Assembly: GCA_030674185.1 (NCBI GenBank)
Contig: CM060307.1
Coordinates: 59,649,981-59,713,980 of the forward strand
Direction of reading: 5' to 3'
DNA: 64,000 nucleotides
Source of the DNA: Monoplex corrugatus
Taxonomy: Eukaryota > Mollusca > Gastropoda > Littorinimorpha > Ranellidae
Shown piece by piece: positions 33,831-45,133 of the stretch (within the stretch, counting starts at the first letter, position 1; each line of letters starts with the position of its first letter). A model generated the notes under the pieces. It did not search any database. It saw only the letters and a program-made list of their open reading frames with translations, and was not told the DNA's origin. Position numbers and translations under genes: made by a program.

Positions 33831-35045
33831 TCAATAGCGTTCATTGCCTATGATATTATATTGAATGATGTCATAATATTGGAGCAACCAAGTTGCTAGG
33901 AAAGATAAAAAGTAATTGTTGGATCAATTTTCCTTTAAAAATCCGAGTATAACAATTTAATTCGTCGTCACATTGGTAGTATTAATGAAAAACAAATAGC
34001 TACATATGTTTATAATGTCACACGTAAAGTACAGGAAAGACTGTGGTTACGTCCCTTGCTTGGGAGGGGGGGTGGGGGAGATCTGTTTCACGTGTAATCT
34101 AAACCCAAATCACTTTCACGTACGGGGCACGTACGTATTTTGACTTTTTTTTTTCATCGGTGTGTAAGTGTCAAGATTATATCCGTGTTGAGAGAATCGT
34201 GACGTGTAATCAAAAGGTCTCTCTTGTCAAAGGAATCAACACGGATCTATAATCTTGACACTTACAAAGTGCCCGCACGCACCTGCTGCTTCGACCCACT
34301 TTATTCTGTGTGTAGCATTTGTGAGTGTAACTCGGGCACAGCGTGCTGGGCCCACGGTGTCATCTCTATAGGCTAAATGACATTTCAGTTAATTCAGCAA
34401 CCATCCGTCAAATCATCCAACTAAACTTTTACTGAACATTTCAGTACAGACACTTAATAGTATACAGACAGACTAGTCTTAGTAATAGTCCCACACGTCG
34501 CCAAATGTAGGCTGTAAATGCTAAGTGCGACCAAGCCCGATCAAACTAATCGTCACTTGAGTGTGTGTGTTCCGAGCCGAGTGTGTGTGTACTGGTACGT
34601 TTGGGTGGTAAAAGTACTAAGATAGGAGAGTGGGGGGGGGGGGGAGGCTTCACTCCTATGTACCTTGCCGTTCACGTCCCTTCTTTCCATGTGCCTGTTA
34701 ATAAGGACAAACTATCGAGATGGAATGCATACGTCATTACCGTCGATACAGCCGTCGTTGTAAGCTTCAACAAATCCCTTAGGCCAAGCCAGCACACACA
34801 AAATGCAGACACGCTGGATTTGATACTGAGGTAGCCCGTTTCAGTTTCACATTGGCTCTCTTTGTTATCATCTATGTAGGCCTACCCACTTGGTAGCCGT
34901 TGAGAACTCTGGCGTCTTATCAACAACCTTGAACGTCCTTGAAGCTGTGTCGTGCATTGTATTACACAGGTAGTGCAAGTTACAGGTTTCTGATTTGGTC
35001 TGTACAGCAACAGTTGCAGAAGAAACGTTTTGTGCTACACAGAAA

Positions 35046-35153
35046 ATGGCTGGTTTGACCAACAAAGAGCTGAATCTGTATACGGTAGATGCTTTTGCAT
35101 CAAAGCCATTTTCTGGCAATCCAGCAGCCGTGTGCCCGCTCAGCTTTGACACG
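35046..35153 (+). CDS. PBLD: PBLD/PhzF-family protein, first exon, copy A
   Basis: Thirty-six codons from ATG (AGAAAATGG context) to GACACG before donor GTGAGT. The product contains LNLYTVDAFASKPFSGNPAA followed by VC, the N-terminal signature of the phenazine biosynthesis-like domain (PhzF) family, whose animal members are isomerase-like proteins of unsettled substrate. It is short because only exon 1 is here; the family is usually near 290 residues. No exon with the following MNLSET-type segment was found before copy B or in the rest of the window. It could be an alternative first exon or an orphan of the duplication. Confidence 0.85.
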
Positions 35154-35489
35154 GTGAGTCAGTTTATTCTTATCAGAGAAAAAGCAGTTTACTACTTTGA
35201 TTCTTGCCTACCTTTTAAGAAAAGAGAGAATAGTATTGTTCTCTTCGTTTCAAGTATAAAAAAGACCTGCCCACTCGCTCTGCAAAATTGAAATTTCAAT
35301 TAAGCCTATCTATTTTTGAAGTTACACTCACATGTTCATACAAATTATCAGGTTGAATAAAGACATGACTTGTGTAGTAAGATAATAATCTAGCATCTGA
35401 AGTCTGATTGTGTAATTGGGTCAAGTAAAACGAGTTGGACCTTTAGATTTCTATTTATATCTATGGTCAGACCTGCGTACTCCTGCAGG

Positions 35490-35650
35490 AATGCTGTGGC
35501 CATCGTGAATAAACAGTATCCCCGCCTTCTAGAAAGTCTGTGCTTGAAATTTCCTCTTTTCTTCCACTCACTTTGCTCAGCTTTTCTCTTAATTTCTGTC
35601 TCTTCCTTTCTCTTCTTTTTCTGTCTTGCCAGCCAATTTATATGTATTTT
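35490..35650 (+). repeat. 5' part of the 550-bp dispersed repeat (in copy A)
   Basis: AATAAACAGTATCCCCGCCT and GAAATTTCCTCTTTTCTTCC match the family. The counterpart in copy B at 43825-43985 shows it was present before the duplication. Confidence 0.7.
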
Positions 35651-36529
35651 TTCAAAAAATTCTCGACACCTTTTCCTCTCTCCACAATCCACCAAAGCTG
35701 GAGTATACAGACTGTAAGCTACAGTCAGCCAACCAGAACATCGTGCTTACAAGCATTCAAGCCGTGGTCATGAACAAGCCGTGGTCATGAACAAGCCGTG
35801 GTCATGAACAAGCCCGAGTCAAATGGAATCTACTTCTGACCACTTGAGGCATGATCCAGCTCAAACATGGACAGACTTTTAAAACATCTAAAGACCGTCA
35901 TTCTCTGTCACCTGCCTTTTGGGTGGGTCCTTAATGAGACGATCAAGTCTTGCCACAGTAAAGTAAAGGTTATCCCCTAATTCTGAGGTCGTAAAAGAGT
36001 AGGTAGATGTTTACGTTTCATCAGAGACACTATTATAAAAAAAGCGATGCCAATGTCGTCTCCCCTCATTGCATTGCCTTCCCCAAACGCTGTAGAGGGT
36101 CAAATATCCATTTAAACTTGGGTGACAAATGGCTACAATCACGATCTTTTTCGAGCCAGACTCGAATTTATGGAGCCTGATTGGAAGGCGCAAACTCACA
36201 CCAACCAGGTCTCCATACGAGACCATTTTCAATTAAAATGCCCTTTCACTGGTAGAAAATACGATTACTGGGCTTACCTGTGCCTGAAAATATATATCTG
36301 GTAATCCAATAGTCATCTCGGGTAAGCATGACACTCAACTATGAAGAGATTTTGTATAGCGTCACTTGACAATGTGAACGGCGCTCTTGGCGTCTTTTCT
36401 TTTCCTGCCTCATCTCCGAAGCCGTTCTTGCTTCTCTAACCCCACGCCACTCATTCCAGATTTCCAACACACCTCCAAGCCACGCTAAACTATGAGCATC
36501 GCAAAAAAGGTCTCAGAATCAATTTTTCA

Positions 36530-36840
36530 CAAGGATCTGATAATGCTATGGAGTCGTATTGTTGTATTATACGCTTCTTTTCTGTTGTCAACCAGACCGA
36601 GAGATAATCTGCGGTCAAGAAATTTTGAACAACACCGTCCATGAGGCATCTGTAAAGTAAATGAAACTTGACTGTATGGTCCCAATCTTCCTAACGAGGC
36701 CAAGACCCGCTCGATTCTGAATAGAAGCAAGTCGAGGCCAAAAATTCCCTCAGTTGTCTTAACTAATCTGGGAATTCGAACTCATGACTTTCTGTTTAGT
36801 GGTCCATTGCGCTAACCCATTTCGCCTTTTAAAACTCTTC
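36530..36840 (-). mobile_element. tRNA-derived SINE (in copy A)
   Basis: On the minus strand: GGTTAGCGCAATGGACCACT, then GAGTTCGAATTCCCAG (B box), then a body with AGATTGGGACCATACAGTCA and GTGTTGTTCAAAAT. The same family is at 49640-50000 (copy B) and 51045-51292 (+ strand). Confidence 0.75.
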
Positions 36841-37159
36841 TTGTAAACTCTTGGTGCACGTGTATTAACACGAAAAAAAAACCCCATGAATATAGTACAT
36901 ACAGATAAACATAAAAATAGTATTAACCACAACTGCAGCAATAGTGCTAACCCCCCCTCCCCCCCCCCCCCCAAAAAAAAGCCGATGTCAACAACATGAA
37001 TATTAGATAATCTTACACAACAGATTTTGCGCACATGCACACAAAAGCCGGTGGATAGTGAGAGGGAAAGAAAGTATATTTTTTTTATGGATAATACAAA
37101 TTGATATCGATGATGTGAATACTTTCTTGAAAGTGATAATTGAACATGTGCACCATTAT

Positions 37160-37535
37160 CTTCTTTTATGAAGGAATTATGTAAAATCATCTTCTCTTTT
37201 ATGAAAGAATTTATGTGGCGTTACCGTTTTTTCTTTTATGAAGGAATATGTGTAGAATTATCTTCTCTTCCATTTATAAAGCAATTGCAGAGTTATTTCC
37301 TCTTGCCTTATAAAGAAATACGTGCAGAATCATCGCCTCTTCATTTTATGAAGGCATACGCGTTGAATGGTCTTCTCTTTCTTTTGTGAAGGAGTATGTA
37401 GAGGGTTGTCTTTTTACAGGGTTTTTTTTTTTTTTTTTTTTTTGTATGAATGAATATGTGTAGAATTATCCTTTTTCGGATTCTTTTATGGAGGAATGTT
37501 AGTAGAATTATCTCTGTCAACTTCTTTTATAATGT
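37160..37535. repeat. Short tandem array TTATGAAGGAATATGTGTAG, copy B
   Basis: About eight imperfect units with a T-run insertion at about 37425-37443. Counterpart of 26783-27035. Confidence 0.8.
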
Positions 37536-37886
37536 ATTTTTTGTATGATGACTGGGTTTACAAAATACATTTATTGCGCCAAAATAAAGCATTCAGTATC
37601 TAGTTAGTGTGAATTTATTTCTCTAGAGACAGGGAAAAGCTATAAAATGCATTCAAGAACAAGGTAAATGTGATAGGAACTAGAAGGCACCATTTGTATT
37701 TTCAGTTTTCATGTGTATTTTTCAATGTGTTTTTGCGTACGCGTGTGTTTGCATGTGGATGTGTGTTTTGTTATTTTTCAATGTGTGTTTGCGTATGGGT
37801 GTGTTTACATATGGATGTCTTTGTTTGTGCGCGTCTGGGTGTGTATGTGGGGAATATGTCCATCATTATAAAAGCAGAGAGTTGTA

Positions 37887-37888
<2 letters not shown>

Positions 37889-37981
<93 letters not shown>
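37889..37981. repeat. CA microsatellite
   Basis: Pure CA of about 92 bp. Copy A has only a few CA units at the matching place (about 27365-27392). Confidence 0.97.
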
Positions 37982-37983
<2 letters not shown>

Positions 37984-38787
37984 ATACAAGCCATACCCAG
38001 TTTCCAGTTTCCAAGGTTTACAAACACATTTTTTCGTAACTAACAATGTTGTCTTAAATATTTTACGGCCTCAATCAAACGTGTAAAATCGCATCAACGT
38101 GTTCTTCATCTGTTTGTTACAACAGTAAAAGTCTTGGAAATTCTTAAAACACATTAACATTAATGGTCACTGTAATTCAAATAAATGATGGATTAAGCCA
38201 ATGACCTGGTTCAGATTTTATAAAAATCCTTCTGCCCCCACCCCCACCCCCCACCCCCAAGTACTGCCGAGTAATCTTTTCAGCACATTTTTCCCACAGG
38301 CGTGAAATGCGCATGCGCTCACACACAACACACACACTGTGCTCTTAACGATAACTTGGGTTGCACGCTCACTTACAACAAGCACGCACACATAATATGC
38401 ATGCATGCACATTCATAAATGGTGATACTCCCGTTATGTTGGTATATCTAATGAATCCGACTTACATTAGATTTTGATAAGCAGCAACATGGGCGGGCTG
38501 CTGAAATCATGGTGGTGAACGCCCGGTCCGCATCTGTGACATCAATAATGAGACTCGTCATTGTGTATCTAACAATGAACCAGACCTACATCAACTTCAG
38601 TGTTAAAGGAATCAACACTTGACACTTGACACTAATAACAAACGAAAAAAGTTAAACATGCGAGCAAAGCACCCACACAACGTCTGCTACTTTGACCCTC
38701 ATTACTCTGTGTGCAGCATTTACAAGAGTAGCTCGGGCATATCTGTGTCATCCTCTGTAAGTTAAACGTCACTTCAATGAATTCAAC

Positions 38788-38888
38788 GAGTAAGGTTCGA
38801 TACGTCCCAGGTTCGACGCGTCCCAGGTTCGATAGGTCCCAGGTTCGATACGTCCCAGGTTCGATACGTCCCAGGTTCGATATGCCCC
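38788..38888. repeat. Left terminal array of 16-bp units
   Basis: Units vary at the TACG position: TACG, CGCG, TAGG, TACG, TACG, then TATG. The same variants occur in the right array in inverted orientation, plus a TAGATC form (as TCTA). Confidence 0.9.
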
Positions 38889-40295
38889 ACACACCCACAC
38901 ACACCCTACACCCCCACCCCCACACACCACACACCCCACACCCACCCCAACAAACCAAACCCACACCCCACACCCAAATAAAAACACACCCACACCACCC
39001 ACACAAACACCCACCCCCACCCGACCACCCACACCTCCGCCACCCCACCCCCACACACACATCCCCCCACCTCCACACCTCCCACCGAACCACCCGCATC
39101 CACACCACATTCACATCACTCCCCACCACCCACACCACCCACCTCCACACCACCCACACCCAACCACCCACACCTCTACACCTCACACACCCACACCATC
39201 CACACTAACATCCACCCCCAATCACCCACACCCAAGCACCCACACCACTCACACCTCTACACATCACACACCCACACCAACACCACACCACCCATACAAA
39301 CACCCACACCAACCACACACCAACCACCCACACGTCTCACACCTCCACCAGTCCATAACCACCACCACACACATCCACACCACCCACACAACAACCACCC
39401 ACACGGACACCACACCACCCCAAACTTACCACACAACCCACACCTCCACATAAATCACACCCACACCGCACCACCCACACCTCCACATCAACCACACCCA
39501 CCCACACCACAACCACCCACACACCCGCACGGACACCCACACCACCCACACACACTTACTATTTTACCCACACCCACACCACCCCAAACTTACCACACAA
39601 CCCCACACCTCCACATCAACCACACCCACACCTCCACATCAACCACACCCACATCCCACCACCCACATCCACACCACCCACACCATCAACATGGACACTC
39701 ACCCCACACACATACCAACCAACCACCCCACCCACCACTCACACCCACACCACACCATCCACACCCACACCTACACCACCCACTCACCAACCACCCACAC
39801 CTCTCACACCTACACTCCACCACCACCACACCACCCAGACGCACACCTCCACACCACCCACACCTACACCCCCACAACACCCCTCAATCACACCATCCCC
39901 ACATTTACCACACCACCCACACCCCACCACCCACACCCACACCTCCACATCAACCACACCCACACTCCACCACCCACATCCACACCATCCACACATCACC
40001 CACACCTCCACATCAACCACACCCACCACCCACACCATCCACTTGGACACACCCACACCGCTCACATCCCAACCACCCACCCCACCCACCACCCACACTT
40101 CTACACCTCACACACCCACACCAACCACCCACACCTCTCACCTCCACCACTCCACCACCACTACTCACCACCAGCACCCAGACGCACACCTCCACACCAC
40201 CTACACCCACAACACCCCCTCAATAACACCACCCACAACACCACACTTACAACAACACCCACACAACCCATACTTACCACATCACCCCCACCTCC

Positions 40296-40436
40296 ACATA
40301 ATAATAATAATAATTACAATATTTATATAGCGCAAAATCTTGATAAAATCAAATCTAAGCGCTGAAACACACACACACACGCACGCACGCACACACACGC
40401 ACGCACGCACGCACGCACACACACGCACCCACGCCC

Positions 40437-40487
<51 letters not shown>

Positions 40488-41452
40488 CTATAAATGGGGA
40501 GAAAGAATAAAAACAATGGAAAATTATAGAGAGCATATTATATACAATTATATATTGCAATGTGATTCCCCTCCGAGTGGAGACAGGCTGCAGAGGGGAT
40601 TGAGTGAGGTCAGGATTTTATGCAGAGGAGAAAAGGTGAGTTTTGAGAGCGGACTTGAAGGAGACAAAAGTAGGTTGCTGACGGACTGAGAGAGGAAGTT
40701 TGTTCCAGGAGAGCGGACCAGAAACAGAGAAGGCTCGTGGACCATAGGTATTGAGCTTAGTGCGTGGAAAGCGAAAAGTCAGAGGATCGGAGGCAGAGCG
40801 GAGGGTACGTGAGGGAACATAGATCTCAAGTAGGCTTGACAGGTAATCGGGGGCTGCGTTATTGAGGCTTTTGTAGCACATGGTGTCTAGTTTGTACTGT
40901 ATGCGCTTTGATACAGGGAGCCAGTGAAGTTGTGCCAGGAGAGGAGATATGTGGTCAGCTTTTTTCTTTTTGAGTACAAGGCGTGCAGCATTGTTTTGAA
41001 TGCGCTGTAGGATGTGATTTGTGGAGGCAGGAAGACCGGACAGGAGTGAATTGCAATAGTCAATGCGAGACATTATGAAGGAGAGAACGAGTTTTGCAGT
41101 TGTTTCGACAGAGAGATACTTCCTGATCAGGCTTATACGATGGAGGTGATAGTAGCAAGATCTGGCAGTTTGAGAAACAAAGTTGTTCATGGAGAGGGTA
41201 GAGTCAATGCAGACACCAAGGTTTTTAGCTGAATCAGAAATTGGGACTGATGTGTTACATAATGGGAGAGAAAGAGGAGGCAGCTGAGAAAGTTTCTGAT
41301 GGATGCCAATGAGGATAGCTTCTGTCTTGTCATCATTTAGCTGAAGTTTGTTGTATGTCATCCAATTTTTGATGTCCGAGTAACACTCAGTGGTGTGAGT
41401 CAGGAGGCGCTGTATATTGTCAGGTGAGTCACTGTCTTGAAGTTGGGTGTCA
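40296..41452 (-). mobile_element. L2/CR1-like LINE, 5'-truncated, nested in the foldback element
   Basis: Minus strand: open for 282 codons down to 40618, starting in the RT motif C at DDTQLQDSDSPDNIQRLLTH and running to SALKTHLFSSA stop. It includes SRIDYCNSLLSGLPAS and QLHWLPVSKRIQYKL. The 3' UTR continues through a CA array (about 40370-40484) and ends with TATATAGCGCAAAATCTTGA and (AAT)n at about 40296-40315. It is the same family as 51290-54850 but still open over this stretch, so the insertion may be younger than that copy. Confidence 0.88.
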
Positions 41453-42284
41453 TCAATCACACCCACACTCCATCACCCACACCCACCACCCACACGACCC
41501 ACAACCACACCATCCACATGGACACTCACACCACCCGCATCCCAACCTCCCACACCATCCATACGGACACACACCACCCACATCCCAACAACCCACACCA
41601 CACCACCCCATCACCCACATCCCTCACACCTCTACACCTCACACATCCACACCCACACCACCCACACCCCCACCACCCACATCACTCACACCTCTACACC
41701 TCACACATCCACACCACACGCAACCACACTATCCACACCACCTACACCCACAACACCCCCTCAATCACACCACCACCCACATCTCCACACCACCCACACC
41801 CACACAGACCACCCACATGGACACACACCATCCACACCCCAATACCCCCACGTTGTTGTGTGGGTGTTTGGGTTTGTTGGGTTAGGGGATGTGGGTTTGG
41901 TGGTGGTGGGGTTGTTGGAGGTTTGGGAGGTGTGGGTGTTGTTGGGGGGGTGGGGGTGTAGGGTGGTGGGGTGTGGGTGTGATGAGGTGGATGGTGTGGG
42001 TGATGTGATGTGGGTGTGAGTGGCGTGCAGATGTGGGTGTGGGTGCTGTGCGGGTGTGGGTGGTGTGGAGGTGTGTGTGGTATGGTTGTGGGGGGTTGGG
42101 TGGTGTGGGTTTGGGTTTGGGTATGGGGGTGGTGTGGGCTGTCGGTGGTGTGGGTTGGAGGGTGTGGGTGTGTGGGTGGTGGGGGTATGGGTATTGTGGA
42201 TGTGGGTGGTGTGGGGTTTGGGTGAGGGTGGTGTAAGGGTGGGGTGGGGGAGGGGGTTGGGGTGTGGGTAGTATGGGTGTTGGT

Positions 42285-42419
42285 GTGGGACGTATCGAAC
42301 CTGGGACGTATCGAACCTGGGACGCGTCGAACCTGGGATCTATCGAACCTGGGACGTATCGAACCTGGGACGCGTCGAACCTGGGACCTATCGAACCTGG
42401 GACGTATCGAGATGTCCCC
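42285..42419. repeat. Right terminal array of 16-bp units, inverted
   Basis: Eight units of GGGACGTATCGAACCT type. It ends in GAGATGTCCCC at the insertion border. Confidence 0.9.
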
Positions 42420-42568
42420 AATTCAACAACCATTCAACTTGAAGCTGTACTGCACATTTCAAAATGTTTAAAAGCATTGTATAGACGGATCATTCCTAGT
42501 ATTAGGTCCGCTTGTCGCTAAATGTGTTCTATGTACGCTTAATGCAATAAGCCTATTCAAACTGATCA

Positions 42569-42572
<4 letters not shown>

Positions 42573-42615
<43 letters not shown>

Positions 42616-42651
42616 CGTGGTGTTGTGTGTGTGTGTGTGTGTGTGTGTGTG

Positions 42652-42712
<61 letters not shown>
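42573..42712. repeat. GT microsatellite
   Basis: GT array with GC and GG interruptions, matching a much shorter GTGT stretch in copy A near 34560-34592. Confidence 0.95.
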
Positions 42713-42714
<2 letters not shown>

Positions 42715-43142
42715 CAATAAGATGGAGAGGAGAGGGGGGACTCTTCATAACCTCGTACCATTTCCATTCATCTCCTTTCTTTTCGTGCACCTAAACGGAA
42801 GAAACCATGAAATGGTTATGCAAATATTTAGGCCGTCGGTTACGTGCAAACATCTTTGTTAACATGTTAGCTTCGACAAATCCCGGAGCCCAAGCGAGCA
42901 TATAAACGTCCTAACTGGGCAGAATTTGACCCAAATGTTGCGTGATTCCGTTTCACGTCGGCTCTCTTTTTTGTTGTTTATGTACTTTACTTCTTAGCTC
43001 TGTAGATCTCTGGCTTTCTAAAGCACTGTTGCGCACTGTATTACACAACCAGTACAGGTTCACAAGTTTCTAATTGGGTCTATAGAGCAACAGCTGCAGG
43101 AAAAAAAAACAGAAGGAAAAAACATTCTGTGCGACAGAGAAA

Positions 43143-43250
43143 ATGGAAAGTTCAGCCAAAAAAGTGTTGAGTCTGTATAAGGTGGACGCTTTTGCATCAC
43201 AGCCATTCAACGGCAATCCGACGCCTGTTTGCCTCCTTCGCTTTGACACG
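43143..43250 (+). CDS. PBLD: PBLD/PhzF-family protein, first exon, copy B
   Basis: Thirty-six codons from ATG to GACACG before GTGAGT, the same length and phase as copy A. The product has LSLYKVDAFASQPFNGNPTP then VC; the normally conserved GNPAAVC is GNPTPVC. Upstream, both copies share GTATTACACA and the stretch with GCAACAG(T/C)TGCAG. The frame and splice donor are kept, which argues for selection, but later exons must be beyond 64000 or lost. Confidence 0.82.
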
Positions 43251-43824
43251 GTGAGTTGGTGTGTTCCTACCTTCTTTTCGAGCTAAAAGGCCAACCACAC
43301 GCAGTGTATACGAAAGCTAGGGAGTAAAAGTTTTTGTAAGAAGCTTTAGAATATGCTATTTTGTTAATGCGTTTCAGAACTGAGAATCTGATTAGGTCTG
43401 TACACAGGCCTTTTCGTTAATGTGCTATTATAAAAACGTTTTAATAGACCATTCCACAGAACTGAGTGTTAGTTAAAAAGACCCTTTATTGTTCATTAGA
43501 ACTTGAAGTCTTCCTATGACCATGGATAAAAACTGACAACAAAAACAACCAAAGATCTCATCTCACGAAATATCCATTGCAAACAGAACACATACTAGTG
43601 TATACATGTACATAGATTTCACACTAGAGCTGTAAAACCAATTACATATTCAATTATATATTCATATGACATTATACTGGCATACTCATACAAATGATCA
43701 GAATGAAGGAAAGTCTTCAGAGTTGCGTAATAAAATACTAATCTAGCATCTGGAGTCTCATGACGTGGTTATAAAACAAAAGATTTCTATTTATAACTAC
43801 GGTTGGAACTGAGCACCCGGTGGA

Positions 43825-43985
43825 AATGCTGGGGCCATCGCGAATAAACAGTATTCCCGCCTTCTGTGCCAGAAATGTCTTCTTTCCTTTCACTCCCTTT
43901 GTTTCTGCTTTTTCCTTAATTTCTGTCTCCTCCTTTTTCTTTTTTCTGTTTGGTCCCGGTCAATTCATTCTTATTTTCAGAGAAA
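43825..43985 (+). repeat. 5' part of the 550-bp dispersed repeat (in copy B)
   Basis: Counterpart of 35490-35650 (GAATAAACAGTATTCCCGCC). Confidence 0.7.
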
Positions 43986-44334
43986 TTCTTGACACCTTTT
44001 CCCTGTTTCTACAATCACCGAAGCTGGAATATACAGACTGTAAGCTAAAGTCAGTCAACCCGAACATCGTGCATACACGCATCCAGGCCATGATCATGAA
44101 CAAGCCTGAGTCAAATGGATCTTCGTCTGGACAACGTGAAGTATGATTCAGCCGTAACATGGACGGACCGATGAAACATTTAAATTCCTATTATTTTCAT
44201 CACTTGTTTCTCGGCTGGGTCTGCAATAAGACGATCAAGCCGCGCCACGGTAAAGTAAAGGTTAATCCATACATCTGAGGTCATTTAAAAAGTGAGTAGG
44301 TAGGGCATAAAGACGGGAGGGAAAAAATCTTACA

Positions 44335-45133
44335 AACCTGCACTATGCCGATGATAATGCGCTTTTAGCAGACAACATTACCAGCATAAAAAGAATTCTA
44401 TACAGGGTAGATGCAGCAGGCAAAAGGGCTAGCCTAAATTTGAACGCCAAGAAAACAAAAGTGCTACATATCAAGGCAAAGATACTGAAACAATCACGAC
44501 ATCTTAATTAACAAAGTTCCTTTAGAAAATGATAAGGATTTCAAATATCTTGACTCTGTAAGAACTGATGATGGAACCTGCTCCAAAGACATCAAAATAA
44601 GAATTGGAATGGCAAAGCAAAACAATGATCCAACTCAACGACATCTGGAAAGACACAGGCATACCAAATGGCCTGAAAATTAGACTTTAAAAATGTTTGA
44701 TCTGGCCAGTCAAGATTTATGGCTGCGAAGCCTGGACTCAGAAAAAAATTGATTGCAGAAGAATTGAGGCAGCAGAGATGTGGTTTTACCGGAGACTACT
44801 AAGTGTCAAATGGACAGACAGAAGAACTAATGAAAGTGTCCTGGAAGAACTTGATACCACCAGAAAACTACTAGCAGACATCAACAACAGAATACTAAAA
44901 TGCATTGGCCATGTGTCACGCAACAAGAACACGGACCTCATAGCAACCATCTTTCAAGGAAAAACAGTGGCAAAAAAGAAGGCAGACCTCCAGTCTCATA
45001 CATTGAGAACATAACCAACATCAGTAGCCTAAATATTCAAGAAATTTTTCATAAAAGTCAAGACAGAGCGGCCTGGAGGGAGATGGTGGTGTCCAGATGT
45101 GCAGCGGACGTTTCCTCGGAGACAGCACTATAA
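44335..45133 (+). mobile_element. RTE-like LINE, RT C-terminal fragment
   Basis: Starts near the RT motif C (YADDNALLADN), then NLNAKKTKVL, a frameshifted FKYL region, CEAWTQKKIDCRRIEAAEMW, and a terminal block ending WREMVVSRCAADVSSETAL. At least three frameshifts or stops. Copy A lacks it (36010 joins directly), so it entered copy B after the duplication. Related to 541-1286 but not the same copy. Confidence 0.8.

Larger units (their letters stand above)
29269..34224. mobile_element. 4956-bp terminal-inverted-repeat element, copy-A-specific insertion
   Basis: Bounded by 5-bp direct repeats TGTCA (29264-29268 and 34225-34229). The ends are inverted: AAGACCTTTAGATTACAC at the left and GTGTAATCAAAAGGTCT at the right. 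In copy B the site is uninterrupted (CAGTGTTAAAGGAATCAAC, TGTTA at 38601-38605), which proves an insertion. Both ends are rich in TACGTA and CACGTG. Inside are two clusters of about 95-bp repeats and an extra right-type end at 30955-31142. No transposase is recognisable; open frames are short and unknown. Confidence 0.8.
26670..37085 (+). repeat. Tandem segmental duplication, copy A
   Basis: Matched in order by copy B (37086-50220): start at ATGGATAAT (26676 and 37087), the AAGGAATATGTGTAG array, the AAATAAAGC stretch (27106 and 37576), AGAAGGCACCA, the GGCATGAAATG region (29010 and 38300), the stretch upstream of the PBLD exon, the exon itself, its flank to about 36300, a SINE on the minus strand, and the GGTGGATAG region just before the junction. 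Insertions differ: this copy has a TIR element (29269-34224) and an RT-containing insert (27631-28944). The shared core is roughly 4 kb and visibly diverged, so the event is old. Confidence 0.85.
38788..42419. mobile_element. 3632-bp foldback element with 16-bp subterminal repeats and C/A-only arms
   Basis: Flanked by 8-bp direct repeats AATTCAAC (38780-38787 and 42420-42427). Copy A at about 34400 has the uninterrupted site (TTAATTCAGCAACCATCC). The left end holds about six 16-bp units of the type GTTCGATACGTCCCAG; the right end holds about eight in inverted orientation. Inside, 38889-40295 and 41453-41850 are almost only C and A, 41851-42285 almost only G and T, so the arms can pair. A 5'-truncated LINE (40296-41452) sits in the left arm. 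No transposase. The outermost ten bases of the two ends match poorly although the repeat phase is the same. Confidence 0.82.

Noticed and set aside
35696..35800. Possible conserved PBLD second exon (LEYTDCKLQSANQNIV in copy A, LEYTDCKLKSVNPNIV in copy B)
   Set aside because: No similarity to the PhzF family; replacement changes are as frequent as silent ones and copy A has an in-frame stop, so it looks like old repeat sequence.
38777..42433. Several long frames rich in His, Pro and Thr or Gly, Val and Trp
   Set aside because: They fall in the C/A-only and G/T-only arms of the foldback element.
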